Source: Phyllostachys edulis
Lineage: Eukaryota > Streptophyta > Magnoliopsida > Poales > Poaceae
Reading direction: 5' to 3'
DNA: 64,000 bases
Assembly: GCA_036346405.1 (NCBI GenBank)
Contig: CM070561.1
Coordinates: forward strand, 30,598,215-30,662,214
Shown: positions 22,421 through 33,455 of the stretch, piece by piece
How positions within the stretch are numbered: position 1 is the stretch's first letter
Layout: each line of letters starts with the position of its first letter
The notes under the pieces: generated by a model
What the model saw: only the letters and a program-made list of their open reading frames with translations
The model's database searches: none
What the model was told of the DNA's origin: nothing
Made by a program: the position numbers and the translations under genes

Positions 22421-23400
22421 ATGGCGGATGACGAAGGTTTATCGCTAGGTGCAGCCGACCTCACTGAGAAGTTGGTAGGGCTCTCCACAGGCGGTGGGAA
22501 AGAGCCGCACCTTTCCTAACACTTGGCGGTAATGAGCAACGGCTGCCGCGGCTTTCACTTTCACATACATGAAGCTGAAAAATACTGATACAACAACAGT
22601 CATTATACAATTGATTTATGGTCACAGTGAGCAAAGCAGTTGACCGTCAAGTTACAGGCTTTATGGGCGCCGCGTTGCCTGCATAAGAGCTTTGTGGGCT
22701 GCCGCATTAACCCGCATAAAAGCTTGCAGCCAAGTGAGCAAAATGTGGCTAGCCCGCAACACGTCGTAAAATGTGGCTAGCCCACAATATGTCCCACTTT
22801 CATCCTTACGGAGGAGGGGTTAAGCCGATGGAGTTGCAACTGTTGTGGACTCGTAGGATGCCCCCCAGAAACAAGATCTTCCCCTGGATGGTTCTCAACG
22901 ACTGCGTGCTCACTAAAGAAAATATGAAGAAGTGGAGCTGGAAAGCCAACGACACTAGTTATGCTTTCAGCAATTCTTTTGAAACCAGGGACCATCTTTT
23001 CTTACAATGCCCTGTTGCTCGACATGTTTGGAACCTTTGCTGCGCTGCAGGTGGAATGAACTGGTTCCAGCAACATGACAGATCTGATTGATCGTGCTGT
23101 TGCTAAATCACAGAAAGAGGCCTGGATTATCCTTCTGGGAGCAGCCGCAGTGTGCTGGGCCATTTGGCTTACAAGAAACAAAGCTGTCTTTGACAAGAAA
23201 CTTCCTACAGACCCTAGTGAGATCATTGTTCAGGTGGTCTCTCTCTGCAACGTTGGGCGCCATTGCGAAAACAAGAAGGCAAGGAATGGGTCCTGGATTT
23301 TGCAGTCGGGCTCAAGGAGGCGGCACTGCGACGTCAGGAAGGGCATGGCAAGAGCACCACATCTGCATTGTTTACCCCCAGATGAATCCTTTCGTTATCC
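22421..23400 (+). pseudogene. L1-type LINE remnant (zf-RVT end)
   Basis: Two pieces look like a plant LINE with the middle deleted. A short frame from ATG 22421 (MADDEGLSLGAADLTEKLVG, then a stop after 32 codons) resembles an ORF1 start; this link is weak. From 22830 to 23240 the zinc-binding domain that follows plant LINE reverse transcriptases is clear: RRMPPRNKIFPWMVLNDC, then ETRDHLFLQCPVARHVW (about 22980-23030). In another frame follow WIILLGAAAVCWAIWLTRNK and AVFDKK (about 23125-23200). At least one frameshift separates them. No poly(A) tail or target duplication was found. Confidence 0.7.
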
Positions 23401-23905
23401 CAGTCTGATCTTTGTTTGTTATTTTGGATCCCTGCATGGATCATGTGCTTTGTGTCGAATGGCGGATTGAGAAATGCAAAGACCTTGTTGGCTTTTGACG
23501 AAAATTCGGGGAGAGTTCCCTTTTCTCTCATGTAAAGAAAATTGTGCCCACTTCTGTTGGCTTTCTGCATTGACCTTCTGGAAGCCAAGGATTATATGAG
23601 ATGAAGTTATGGGTGCCATCCTACCGCCTCATGATATGTTGATATGTTGGCTGTTCATGCTCTTCCATTTTGGAATATGCCACCTGCTTACTCTGAAAAA
23701 TCTGATGTGTTTCTGGGCCATGATTACAGAGAAGACCATTTTTTTCCTTGCAGTTGCGTTGCAGCATTTAATTCGTGGCAATTGCACTTCCTGCCATGCA
23801 TTGTTCATTGCTCATACACGCTCAAAGTAAACATACAAAGGTAGACACTTTTATCTATTTTTCAAAAGTAGCATAGCAGAAGCTCACAAGAAAAATAAAA
23901 GACAG
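23401..23905. other. Unassigned sequence between LINE remnant and MITE
   Basis: No recognisable gene or terminal repeat. The 5' part may be the LINE's untranslated tail. Confidence 0.25.
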
Positions 23906-23907
23906 TA

Positions 23908-25484
23908 CTACATCCGTTTCGTTATATTTGTCTACAGTTCACCGTGTACATGGACCAATTAAACACTTAATCTAGGAAAAATTAATGAGAAATGATCATA
24001 CATGCTCCTATCAAATAACATACTACATCAAAAACTGTGGTTTACAGATATTGTGGTTTTCAAATACTGCAACATTCAAACAGACCCTTAACATCTTCCA
24101 AAGCATTTAAGTAAGTTTTCATTGCAATAACTACACTTTTGATTCCCGTAATAAACAAACATATTAAAACGGAGGAATAAGTCCATTTAACCACCTTCAA
24201 CTATCATGTTTGTCTAATATTCAACCTCTAACTATAAAACCAAGTAACTAATACCCCTCAACCATCAAAACCGGCCATTTTACCCCCGGACCAAAACCAG
24301 CCCCCGTTTGGTTGATTTGTCATTGATATGTTTACTCACATGTTTTTGCTGATGTGTCATCCACATGGATATGGGCCCATGTGTCATCACCTTCTTCCTC
24401 CTCATAGCCTCCCGACCTGGCCGCTTGTAGCCGCCCCCAACTCACGGCCTGGCCTGGCCCATTGGCCGGCGCCTCGCCCAACCCTGCGTCGATGCCCTCG
24501 CTTTGGTGCCCCGAGGCTGCACCGCCCTGCCGCCTCCCTCCACCATGTCGCCCCCGCTCCGTCGACCCGACTCGACCGCCCGCCTCCATCGACCGCTTCA
24601 CCCCCAACTTTGTCGGTTCCAACCTAGTGCCCTCTCATGATCATAGCCCACACCCAGCACCCCTCGCAATCGCGGCCACCCTCGGGCGCACCACCCTCAG
24701 TGAGCTCCGCCATGATTGCTTGCACTCGTAGCATCGCCTCCTCTCCCTTTACCTTTTCCCCATGCTGATTTGGCCAACCCACCACCGTCGCCCCGTCACC
24801 ACCAGTCACCTCCGGTTGCGCCGCATGTCCCGGAGACCTCCCCTCACCGTCGCACTCTGCGCATCCGAAATCCCGAAGGGACTCGTCGGTTCACTGCCAC
24901 CACCATCTTCTTTCCCTCCAGTCCGCCGCCACCTGTCACCAACACCCTCGCCATGCTTCCCCAACCGCGACGCCGTCTCCCATCACATCCCCAAGATCAC
25001 ACGATCCCATTTTGGTTGTCACCAATTCCTCCCGCGTTGCTATTCACCGTCACCGTCACCGATGCCATTCAGAGCCATGTGCCGCCTCTTCTGTTTCCCT
25101 CTCTCTATTTCGTAGGTCCCACCTATCAGTGGACCCTATTCCATAGACTTGGTTCATTGTAAACCCTATCAAATTTGTGGACTAGTCTGTAGACCGAAGG
25201 CCCACTTGTTGGCCTAAGTTAGATTTTTAATCAATAACATGTGGCATCCACGTCAGTCAAAACCGTTTTAGATTGGGCCATTTCAGCGCCACATCAGACA
25301 AAGCCACCCTAGTTTTGGTTGAGGAGGTAAATTTAATAGTATTGATAGTTGAGGGGTTGGTTATCCGATTTCATAGTAGGAGATTGAAAATTAGAAAAGC
25401 ATAACAGTTCAAAGTTGTAAAATGAATTTATTCCTAAAACGGAAACTACCGAGGCTATTAACAAACATACTGAAACGGAGGTAG
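23908..25484. mobile_element. Stowaway (Tc1/mariner) MITE, split by a later insertion
   Basis: The left end CTACATCCGTTTCGTTATAT, preceded by TA, mirrors the right end ATACTGAAACGGAGGTAG. The CTCCGTTT core is the hallmark of grass Stowaway elements. Without the insertion at 24173-25435 and one copy of the flanking AAAACGG it is about 310 bp. The right-hand TA is changed to CA. Confidence 0.7.
24173..25435. mobile_element. Long-TIR DNA element, 1.26 kb, inside the Stowaway MITE
   Basis: The first and last roughly 125 bp are inverted copies at about 75 percent identity by eye, starting AGGAATAA and ending TTATTCCT and including AACCCCTCAAC-like blocks. It is flanked by AAAACGG on both sides (24166-24172 and 25436-25442). 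The long TIRs fit a non-autonomous Mutator-like element, but those normally duplicate 9 bp and only 7 match here. The interior is GC-rich and CT-rich without recognisable coding. Confidence 0.68.
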
Positions 25485-26748
25485 CAGGGTAGATTACGTC
25501 GGAATTAATGTCCTAAATCTCTCTATTGACATCTAGATCTGTCGGCAGAAAAAGGCGAGGTTTCATCAGTACATAATGTATCATCCGTACATGCACCTAC
25601 TGCATAATACATGCAGATATGTTGTCGTCAACCGTGCAGGCTTATCCTATTGTGCATGTGAGCGAAGGACGCAACAAAACCCACAAGATTTTGAGGAAAC
25701 GCAGCTAATCAGGACGAGAGGGGGAATATTGCTTGCCTGCTTTCATTCTTCCTTTAATCTTCTCAGATGTGACAAGATTATTATTTGCAGTGCATCTAGT
25801 ACTCTGTCATAACTCATTCCACAATCCACATCACCTAGTTGAAGGATCCGGATCCTCCACGGTAGATACAGGGGACACACGTGTGAATAATAATTTCACG
25901 TTATGTGAACAGCACTCTGCCGCAGCATTGTAGCAAAAACATTGCAACAACAGTTGTAAAAGTACTGTGGTGATTTTACTGTATCGAATCCGCTATAGCA
26001 ACTGACCTTGTCCTTCGTATTTTTTATGGGACATGGAGAGAGCAGTAACGCAGATGATCCTTCTCCCTCGTTGAAGGGAATTGGAACAAATCTAGTTCAC
26101 ATGATAAGATTTTGGTCAGAGACGGTGACCTGAATTCGCTGTTTGTGAATAAATTGATGTTTGTGAATAAATTGCTGTTTGTCATGTATGAACCAACCAC
26201 GTCCCCATCGCCAGCATGCCATGTTTGCCCTACCATTGCAGCACTGAGATCCCACTGAACAAGCAGGAAACATTTTTCAGAGGGGAACAACTATCAGCAA
26301 CTAGCTACAAGTGTTCTAGCAGGGATCTGCAACGCACAAGCAGAGCCTGCATCGTGCCCTGTCTCCTTACGTACACTTCACTTCAGTGAAGATTTCCCAC
26401 TATTCCGAGATGGATCAGAGCCGCATACATGTACAGGGTTCAGATCTTGAGAAGTCCCCTTTCACATTTGCACACAATAGAGTCATGGACCACACCAACA
26501 CATGCAGTGGTAGCGTGGGACTCGACTCATAAATTCTCATCTAATTAAAGAAAAAATGTTCTCATCTAACTTCAAGTGAAGGGAACCATGCAAACATCCA
26601 TCAATTGGATTGTCACCCTCAAGTCTCGATCATCAAGGAAGGGGGAAAGGGTGTGATTGTTAGAAGATCGTTTCCTTGTAGTTTCCTTACTAGATATATG
26701 AAGATGGACAAGGGAGGAGGATATATAATGCCATGTCTCCCTTTGTTT
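25485..26748. other. Unassigned intergenic sequence
   Basis: No recognised coding or repeat ends. A duplicated phrase TTGTGAATAAATTG occurs at about 26143-26172. Frames present are short and unremarkable. Confidence 0.3.
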
Positions 26749-26758
26749 ATTAACCAAG

Positions 26759-28969
26759 GGGTAGTTGTTTTACATGAAACGATCCATGAGCTTCATAAAA
26801 AGAAATTAGATGGTATTATTTTTAAGATTAATTTTGAAAAGGCTTATGATAAGGTCAAATGGCCTTTTCTGCAGCAGACTCTTAGAATGAAGGATTTCTC
26901 TTCAAATTGGTGTACTTGGATTGACAAATTCGTTGCAGGGGATAGTGTGATGATTAAGATTAATGATAGCATTGGGCCTTATTTCCAAACCAAGAAAGGG
27001 CTTAGGCAAGGGGACCATCTGTCTCCAATTCTTTTTAATATTGTTATGGATATGTTAGCTATTTTGATTGGAAGGGCTAAGAATGAGGGTCATGGCAATG
27101 GGATCGTACCGTATTTGGTTGATGATGGTCTTTCTATCCTTCAATATGCTGATGATACTATTCTTTTCATGGATCACAATTTTGATCAAGCAAAAAAATT
27201 GAAGCTTATTCTTCGTGCGTTTGAGCAACTTTCTGGTTTAAAGATTAATTTCCATAAAAGTGAGCTCTTTTGCTTTGGAGAAGCAAAAAAATTTGAATCT
27301 CAATACCTAGAGTTATTTGGATGTGAGAGGGGTTCTTTTTCCTTTAAATATTTGGGTATTCCGAGTCATTTTAGAAAGTTGAGGAATAATGAATGGAAGG
27401 ACATGGAAGATCACTTCGAAAAAAGGTTGAGCAATTGGAAAGGAAAAAATTTATCTACTGGTGGTAGACTGGTACTTATAAATTTGGTTTTGAGTGGCCT
27501 TCCTATGTTTATGTTTTCTTTCTTTGAGATACCCAAAGGGGTCTTTAAAGACTGAATTTTTTTTAGGTCCAAATTTTATTGGCAGAGTGACAACCATAAA
27601 AAAATATAGGTTGGTTAAATGGAATATTTTTTGTAGGCCCAAAGAACAAGGTGGCCTGGGAATTCAACACCTCGAGATAAAAAAAAGTGTCTTTTGGCTA
27701 AATGGTTGTTTAAACTTTTGAATGAGGAAGGAGTTTGACAGCAATTGCTTAAAAATAAATATTTGAATGATAAGTTTGTCTCTCAAGTTGAGAGTAAACA
27801 TGGGGATTCCCATTTTTGGAAGGGATTGGTAAAGATAAAACATGATTTTATTCAATGCTAATCATTTAATCTTGGGGATGGGAAACAAATCATATTTTGG
27901 AAGAACATTTGGGTTGGGTATCGACCTCTTTATGAACTTTATCCAACTTTGTTTGAGGTAGTCCAAAAGAAACAGGCTTTGGTTGCATATGTTTTAGGAA
28001 CTACGCCTTTAATATTGAGTTTTAGGAGAGCGATTATTGGATCAAATTTGATTGCTTCCAATAATCTTACGGTGAGAATAGCCAATGTTCATCTTACCAT
28101 GGATAAGGATACGGTTCGTTGGAATTTGCATAGATAATTTTTCGTCGAATCTATGTATGATGTTTTGGGTGATACCAATTACCGTTTTCGATGTCAAAAG
28201 TTACGGAAAGTTAAAGTACCACTTAAGATAAAAAAAATTCTTGTGGTATCTTTGTAGAGGAGTTACTCTGACTAAGAATAATTTATTAAAACGGAACTGG
28301 AGAGGTGTCACAAATTGTTATTTTTGTTATAAAAAAGAGACAACACAACATTTGTTTTTTTATTGTCGATTTGCCCTTTTTGCTTTGTGTATAGTCCAAA
28401 TTGCTTTTAATCTTAACAGATCTAATACTATTCGCAATATCTTTGGGAACTGGTTATTAGGTTTTAATTCGGATTCAAAAGCAACTATTTTGGTGGGGGC
28501 AGCGGCGCTTTGCTGGTTTATATGGTTATGTCGTAATGATGTTGTTTTCGATAAGAAAATTATTGACCATCCTCTGTAAGTTATATTCAGATGCATCCAT
28601 TGGATCCACTCTTGATCAGTTTTGCAATGCCAAGGAAGACAAGAGGCATTGGTAGCTGGGAGCAAAGCATTGGAGATCATTACAAGGGAAATCTTCAACA
28701 AGAATGAGTGGAAGCTATGTAATAGGCTTCGGGATGTTTGAAACACTTTTATATCATTGTTTCTCTTCAGAAGGATGTTTATTGTTTTTACAGCTTTTGT
28801 TTTGCCGTTGGTTTATGTTTTTGCAGCATTTGTTTTGCCGCTTCATTATGATTTATAGGGCTACTGTTTCACCTAGTTAAGAATTCTTTGGTATTTATAA
28901 TAAAATTTAGGCTGTGTGTATCCTCGAATACAGAGGCCGGAAGGTATTTTCTCGCCCATTATCTAAAAA
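26759..28969 (+). mobile_element. 5'-truncated L1-type LINE
   Basis: It enters in the reverse transcriptase domain and runs to a typical plant LINE 3' end, with AGGCTGTGTG and CAGAGGCCGGAAGG followed by ATCTAAAAAA (28961-28970). ATTAACCAAG (26749-26758) and ATTCACCAAG (28970-28979) flank it, a 9 of 10 match consistent with a LINE target duplication. The 5' truncation is usual for LINEs. Confidence 0.8.
26760..28579 (+). pseudogene. LINE reverse transcriptase and zf-RVT domain
   Basis: A single frame runs to a stop at 27553-27555 and covers most of the reverse transcriptase. It has the ALETE-type LHETIHELHKKKLDG, FEKAYDKVKW with the first catalytic Asp, KKGLRQGDHLSPILFN, the catalytic YADD box in LQYADDTILFMD (about 27141-27176), LSGLKINFHKSE and FKYLGIPS. 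After a frameshift come WNIFCRPKEQGGLGIQ (about 27620-27670) and, after more breaks, the zinc-binding end NCYFCYKKETTQHLFFYC (about 28310-28365) and ALCWFIWLCRNDVVFDKK (about 28505-28560). It would copy RNA at a nicked target. The N-terminal endonuclease is missing, and stops and frameshifts mean it is inactive. Confidence 0.88.
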
Positions 28970-28979
28970 ATTCACCAAG

Positions 28980-29093
28980 CAGTGTATTATTCCCTCCTGA
29001 AGTCCTGATAACGTCGCATTACGCCGCGTAAACCAATGTCAAATCAAGCCTCTCCCTCCCTCCCTCCTGTGGTTGTGGCGGTAGCTTGCGTTG
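28980..29093. other. Short spacer upstream of the promoter MITE
   Basis: About 110 bp with a CT-rich tract (CTCCCTCCCTCCCTCC at 29052-29067) and no other recognised feature. Confidence 0.3.
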
Positions 29094-29100
29094 TCACCAC

Positions 29101-29460
29101 CAGGGTTCACAATTTCGGCGAAATTTCGTTGAAATTTCGGTCCTTTCGGTGGGTAGCGAAATAAATTCAATTCGTTCAAAAAAAATCGGTTTGTTTGAAT
29201 TTGAAGAGAATTTGGCGGCTTCAATTGAGCAAACACTAGTATAGAAACACCAACCCATCTATAGCCTAGTGGCAAGGGCCCTTAGCTGGTCACTGGGTGG
29301 CCAGGGATTGAATCCCACTCAGCATATTAATTTTTGCAATTATTTTAAATTTTAAATTCAAATCTGATTCAAACCAATTTAAAAATCCACCGAAATTTTG
29401 GTCATTTCGACTATTTCCACCAAAAACGAATTTTTTCCAAAACCGAAATTTGTTTCCCTG
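29101..29460. mobile_element. hAT-like MITE, 360 bp, in a gene promoter
   Basis: The left end CAGGGTTCACAATTTCGG mirrors the right end CCGAAATTTGTTTCCCTG. TCACCACC occurs at 29094-29101 and 29461-29468, an 8-bp duplication (its last C overlaps the first base of the element). Both arms are rich in GAAATTTCG/CGAAATTT words, and the middle holds a tRNA-like segment. It ends about 190 bp before the ATG of the membrane-protein gene. Confidence 0.75.
29262..29316 (+). promoter_or_regulatory. tRNA-like segment with Pol III box A and box B
   Basis: TAGCCTAGTGG (29262-29272) fits the box A consensus TRGCnnAGnGG. GGGATTGAATCCC (29304-29316) is close to box B (GGTTCGAnTCC), about 31 bp away as in tRNA genes. 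No complete cloverleaf was found, so this is not called as a tRNA gene. It looks like a tRNA- or SINE-derived piece within the MITE. Transcription is untested. Confidence 0.5.
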
Positions 29461-29650
29461 TCACCACCCGGCCGCCACCATGTGACGTTGTACTATACAC
29501 ACGCTGCACTACCCTCCTCCTCTTCTAGTTTTCCGCCGCCTCCTCCTCCTCCTCACAGGTGCGGTTCACTTCACTCCGCACTCGCACACTTCACTCTTCA
29601 TAGTCCATAGCAGCTCTTGGATCTCCCTACCACGGCCTGCCTTGCCGGTC

Positions 29651-31000
29651 ATGGCGTCTCCTTGGACGACGTCGCGGCGGAGGCTGCTGCTGCTCCCGCT
29701 CTCGCTTCTTGTCCTCCTCTGCTTCCACATTGCCGTCAGTTCGGCTGCTTCTGAGGCGTCGGTGCCGCAGAAAGCGAAAATGTCCGGCCGGAAGGCCGGC
29801 CTCGCGTCGGCGGAGGAGAAGACGAACCCGAGCAAAGTCGCCGCGGCGGCGACTGTTCTGAAGGCCAAGAAGAAGATGGTGGCGGCGGCGGCCAAGAACC
29901 AGACTAGCCTGCTCAAACAGGGGAAGAAACCCAGCTCCATTGCCGCAACCAACGGCAAAATTGCCACGATCAAGACTCCGGCGGCCGCGGCGGCCACCGT
30001 CAAATCCAAGCTTCCGAAGCTCGACAAGGCGTACTTTGTAAAGGCCAAGAGCACGGACACTACAAAGCTCAGTAAGCTCGCCAAGATTGGCACCAAGAAG
30101 TCAGAGCTCATTATTACCAAGAACAAGAAGCCGTCCGATTCCAATACTGTAGATGTAGTAATGCCTACCAAATCTAGCAAGAAGGCGCAGGAAGCGGCCG
30201 AGATGAAGGCGAGGAAGAAGGCTGCAGCGGTGGCGGCAGCATTGGCGGCCGAGGACGGGGCGGAGGACCTGATCTCGGAGTTCCGGGAGCTGCCGGCGCG
30301 GCTGCAGGAGACGCTGGTGCCGGACCTGGAGCGGCTGTCGTCGACGTCCAGGGCGTACCTGTCGGCGGCAAACGCAGGCATCGCGGATGGCGTGCGGCCG
30401 CTGCTGGGCGGGCGGTGGGCTCCTGTGGCGGCGACCGTGGCGTCGGCGGCGGTCCTGCTGCTGCCGCTGTGCCTGCTTGCGGCGCTGGTGCGGCGCGTGG
30501 GCGCATACCTCCCGCTCCTCCGCCGCGCGCTGCTGCTGGCGCAGGCATACCTGGCCATCTACTTCGCGACGCTCGCGGTGGCCGCGGCTGCCACGGGCCT
30601 CGAGCCGCTCCGCTTCTTCCACGCGGCGTCGCCGGCGGCGTACGCGTGGACGCAGGCGGCGCAGTCGCTGGGGTACGTGGCCTACCTCGTGCTGCAGATG
30701 GTGGACCTGGTGGCCGCGTTCTCCTCCGAGCCCGCCGCCGGCGCGGGGGAGGCGTCCAGGGCGCTGTCGCTGGTGCAGATGGTGGTGGGGCTCGCCGTGG
30801 GGCTGCACTACTACGCCGCGGTGTTCCACCGCGCCGCGGCCGGCGAGGCGCCGCGCGCCAACTGGCGCGTCCACGCGGTGTACGCGGCGTGCTTCGTGGT
30901 GGTGTGCGCGTGCGCGCGCGCCGAGAGGAGGAAGAAGGCGTACCTCGCCGGCGGCGCCGGCGCCACCGTCGCCGCCGAGGAGGCGTGGAAAAAGAGCTGA
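29651..31000 (+). CDS. Uncharacterised multi-pass membrane protein, 449 aa
   Basis: This is the only intact host-like gene seen. It is one uninterrupted exon from ATG 29651, the first ATG of the frame, to TGA 30998-31000. Residues 8-29 are strongly hydrophobic after SRRR and end in AVSSAAS, so a signal peptide or anchor. Residues 38-200 are Lys/Ala-rich and basic, with KSKLPKL, LSKLAKIGTKKSEL and a KARKKAAAVAAALAAEDG stretch. Residues 205-230 look like an amphipathic helix (LISEFRELPARLQETLVPDL). Five hydrophobic segments follow at about 258-281, 295-315, 338-358, 373-393 and 407-424, separated by Arg-rich loops, with a basic tail ending AWKKS. The 3' half is very GC-rich, as in many grass genes. 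I recognise no catalytic motif or named family, so localisation to the endomembrane system or plasma membrane is inference from the N-terminus. No clear TATA box is visible, and a hAT-like MITE occupies the proximal promoter. Confidence 0.8.
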   Translation: MASPWTTSRRRLLLLPLSLLVLLCFHIAVSSAASEASVPQKAKMSGRKAGLASAEEKTNPSKVAAAATVLKAKKKMVAAAAKNQTSLLKQGKKPSSIAATNGKIATIKTPAAAAATVKSKLPKLDKAYFVKAKSTDTTKLSKLAKIGTKKSELIITKNKKPSDSNTVDVVMPTKSSKKAQEAAEMKARKKAAAVAAALAAEDGAEDLISEFRELPARLQETLVPDLERLSSTSRAYLSAANAGIADGVRPLLGGRWAPVAATVASAAVLLLPLCLLAALVRRVGAYLPLLRRALLLAQAYLAIYFATLAVAAAATGLEPLRFFHAASPAAYAWTQAAQSLGYVAYLVLQMVDLVAAFSSEPAAGAGEASRALSLVQMVVGLAVGLHYYAAVFHRAAAGEAPRANWRVHAVYAACFVVVCACARAERRKKAYLAGGAGATVAAEEAWKKS

Positions 31001-31039
31001 CGACGAGCGCCTTCGTCTGCGGAGCGCGAAGTCAGTGAG

Positions 31040-31045
31040 AATAAA
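31040..31045 (+). terminator. Possible poly(A) signal of the membrane-protein gene
   Basis: AATAAA lies 40 bp after the stop codon, followed by T-rich sequence at about 31078-31130. Plant signals are loose, so this is suggestive only. Confidence 0.4.
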
Positions 31046-31060
31046 AGGCGGGGTGAAGTG

Positions 31061-32315
31061 CAAGGGGGCGAATTGTAAATTATTCCTCCTTTATATCCTT
31101 CTGGTTTTATTTTACTCATTGAATTTTTCTGGTACAGAGGGGGAATGGGTAAAAAATAAGAGTGGAGTTAATCCGTAAGGTCATTATTGGTAAGAGCGAA
31201 ATTAGTAAAGATAAATTTCGTTGTAATTCTTGCGTTACAACTCAACAAGTGAAAGTGAGTGACAGCATTGGTAAAAATGTACTCCCAAAGCTAGTAATCA
31301 TCACGCAGAAACATTTTTACATGTCACCGGTGCATCGTCTGCATTCACGGTCATCTTTTCTTCCTCTGCATCTGAAAAAAAAGACCATTCTTGCTCTATT
31401 TTCGTACTGCATTGAGAGCAAGTTTAGATCATAGGAAGAGCAAGCAAGCTGTGACCCATTGATTATCCATTAGGTCATCGATCTACTTCAGCGTTATCCC
31501 GAGTTGGTGTGACATCACATTAGCATTGATCAGCAGGTCGATCTGAATCAGAACGACCGACTGATTGATCAGAGAAGTCAGGTCAGATCGTCGGTCAGGT
31601 AGGGCCTGAACCTGAGGGCGAGAGAGACGGCCGGCGACGCCAAATGGAAGATTCACACAGGCCACAGCGGAAGGCGACGCTTGTGATCAACGCTCGCTCG
31701 CAGGCGTCGTGGTGCGAGGCGAGGCCGAGGCATGCAGCGGCGTCCGTCGCTGTCTGGCTGGTGGGGTCGGGATACTCCACCGACACTGCAAACGTAACGT
31801 CCATTGCATTGGAGGCAAATCCTCCCGTGTCTCCTGCTGCTTCTCTCCATCACTCCATGCCTCAGCAATGAACGTGCATATCTCTATGCATGCCTGAATT
31901 AAAGCCGGCCGGCTGGAGGAAGGTTCCATTCAGGTCGCCGGCCCATGAATGGGACATAGTAGCTAGCTCTGTCTACCAGAGCACGTCTCTTTGCCTGCAA
32001 AACATGCAAAGCCAGTAGTAAAACGTCGGTGTTGTTCTTATTTGGATTTTTTTTTGGTGTCGGAAAAGACGGGAATTGCTATACAACTTCCGATAATTTT
32101 TTTGAAGCAAAAACTGTCACTTTTCTATTCGTTAGATGTGCTATAAGATTTGTGTTGTTGATGTGCTGTAAGAAAAAATCATAATAGTTTAGTTTTCATT
32201 TGTCCGATATGCTTTGAGATTTGTACTCTTTCCCATCTGATGAATTGGGTCCGAATTTATTATGATTTTTTATTCGGAACATAACGAGTTCACCATATTA
32301 CCGTTTTTATTGGTA
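31061..32315. other. Unassigned sequence downstream of the gene
   Basis: No recognisable protein or terminal repeat. The phrase at 32276-32315 (ACGAGTTCACCATATTACCG) has a diverged copy at 38033-38052 (ACGGGTTCACCACATTGCG), so part of this is an unnamed dispersed repeat. Confidence 0.3.
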
Positions 32316-33060
32316 CTAGTAAGGTGCCCATGCGTTGCAATAGAGCCTAAATAAATTATACTACATGATATCAAAACCACTTAAGAACAAACCAAAATGA
32401 TTCTTTATATAAAGAATGTAAAACTGATCAAATCAAAGTAATCATATATAACAAATGCTTTCATGACCATTCCAATTAGCAAAGAAATAAATTAGTTGTT
32501 ATTATAACCAGAGTTCACATAGTTATTACAAGCAGAGTTCAAACAAATTGGAAACAAGATACCTGTAAATGGAAAGCACCAAGCTAACCACACTCCACAT
32601 CAATCTATTTAGACGAAAGACATTCCTCTATCTTTATATTATAAAACATAGTAGTACAATACACTGGTGTTATTTGTTTCACAAATCAAGATAAATCTTA
32701 TAGAAAATACCGACAAAAGACAGCCTCCTAAATTAACTAAGAGAACCCCATGAACCTGCTAAACTAAAGTCTACCAACTCCTACTTGAAACCGGATCACA
32801 AACGTTTGTGACATAAATTACGCTGAAAACAAGAAAACGTGGGGGGTAAATTCTATTTTTTTTATTATTAGTAAAGATAGCAAAAGCCCTCACCTTACTG
32901 CTGACTACAACTCGTCATAATCATTCTTCCACAACAAGATCTGCCTACTAAATTTCATGCTGAATACAACTTTAGTAAATCAGTTTATACTTCTTAACTA
33001 CTAAGGCACAAAAGCACAAATGTAACCCCAACTGCAAATTTTAAATCTTTCGTACCTTGC

Positions 33061-33120
33061 AGGCAATTGGGTACTTGAAGCCCATGCCATTGAGGTGCTC
33101 CCTACCGATGAGGGCTCTGC
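33061..33120 (-). other. Possible captured exon, source unknown
   Basis: On the minus strand GGCAG precedes and GTACGA follows a 60-bp open segment that translates to ALIGREHLNGMGFKYPIACK. The acceptor-like and donor-like edges make it look like one exon. I do not recognise the protein. Confidence 0.3.
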
Positions 33121-33455
33121 CAATTGGTAAGACATGTGGAGTATCTCATATATGAACCATCGCATGCTCTAGACCTTGATGAAGTAAGGTAACATGCTCG
33201 AGTTCATGCATTGTTAGGAACAAAGGAAATGCTCATAAACAATGTGCTAGGGCATCCATAATGCACCACAATCCGAAGATCCCATCTTGATTAATATCTG
33301 CAGTATAACCATAAATTAGAACAACCATGGAGAGGTGAGCTAACATTGAGTAGGAATTATGAATGAAACATCTTTGTAACACCAAAAAAGATAGTAGTGT
33401 TATTGCATTGATCAACTAAAGGAGTAAAAGAAAACATAGGAAACAACAATATACA

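Noticed and set aside
22640..22670. GTTACA near 22651 as the right end of the LTR starting at 2074
   Set aside because: It is not preceded by the GGGATG-type sequence of the family and is not followed by CGTCG.
29255..29330. A functional tRNA gene
   Set aside because: Only box A and box B fit. An acceptor stem and anticodon arm could not be built, so it is kept as a tRNA-like segment.
29642..29650. A start nine bases upstream of the membrane-protein ATG
   Set aside because: The codon there is TTG. A plant nuclear gene would use the ATG at 29651.
29566..30558. A 330-codon frame antisense to the membrane-protein gene
   Set aside because: It mirrors the third-position bias of the real GC-rich gene on the plus strand and extends past it only slightly. 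It is a shadow frame.
30101..31178. Other long frames over the same gene (320 codons minus, 263 and 207 codons plus)
   Set aside because: They are Arg/Gly-rich shadow frames of the 449-residue protein.
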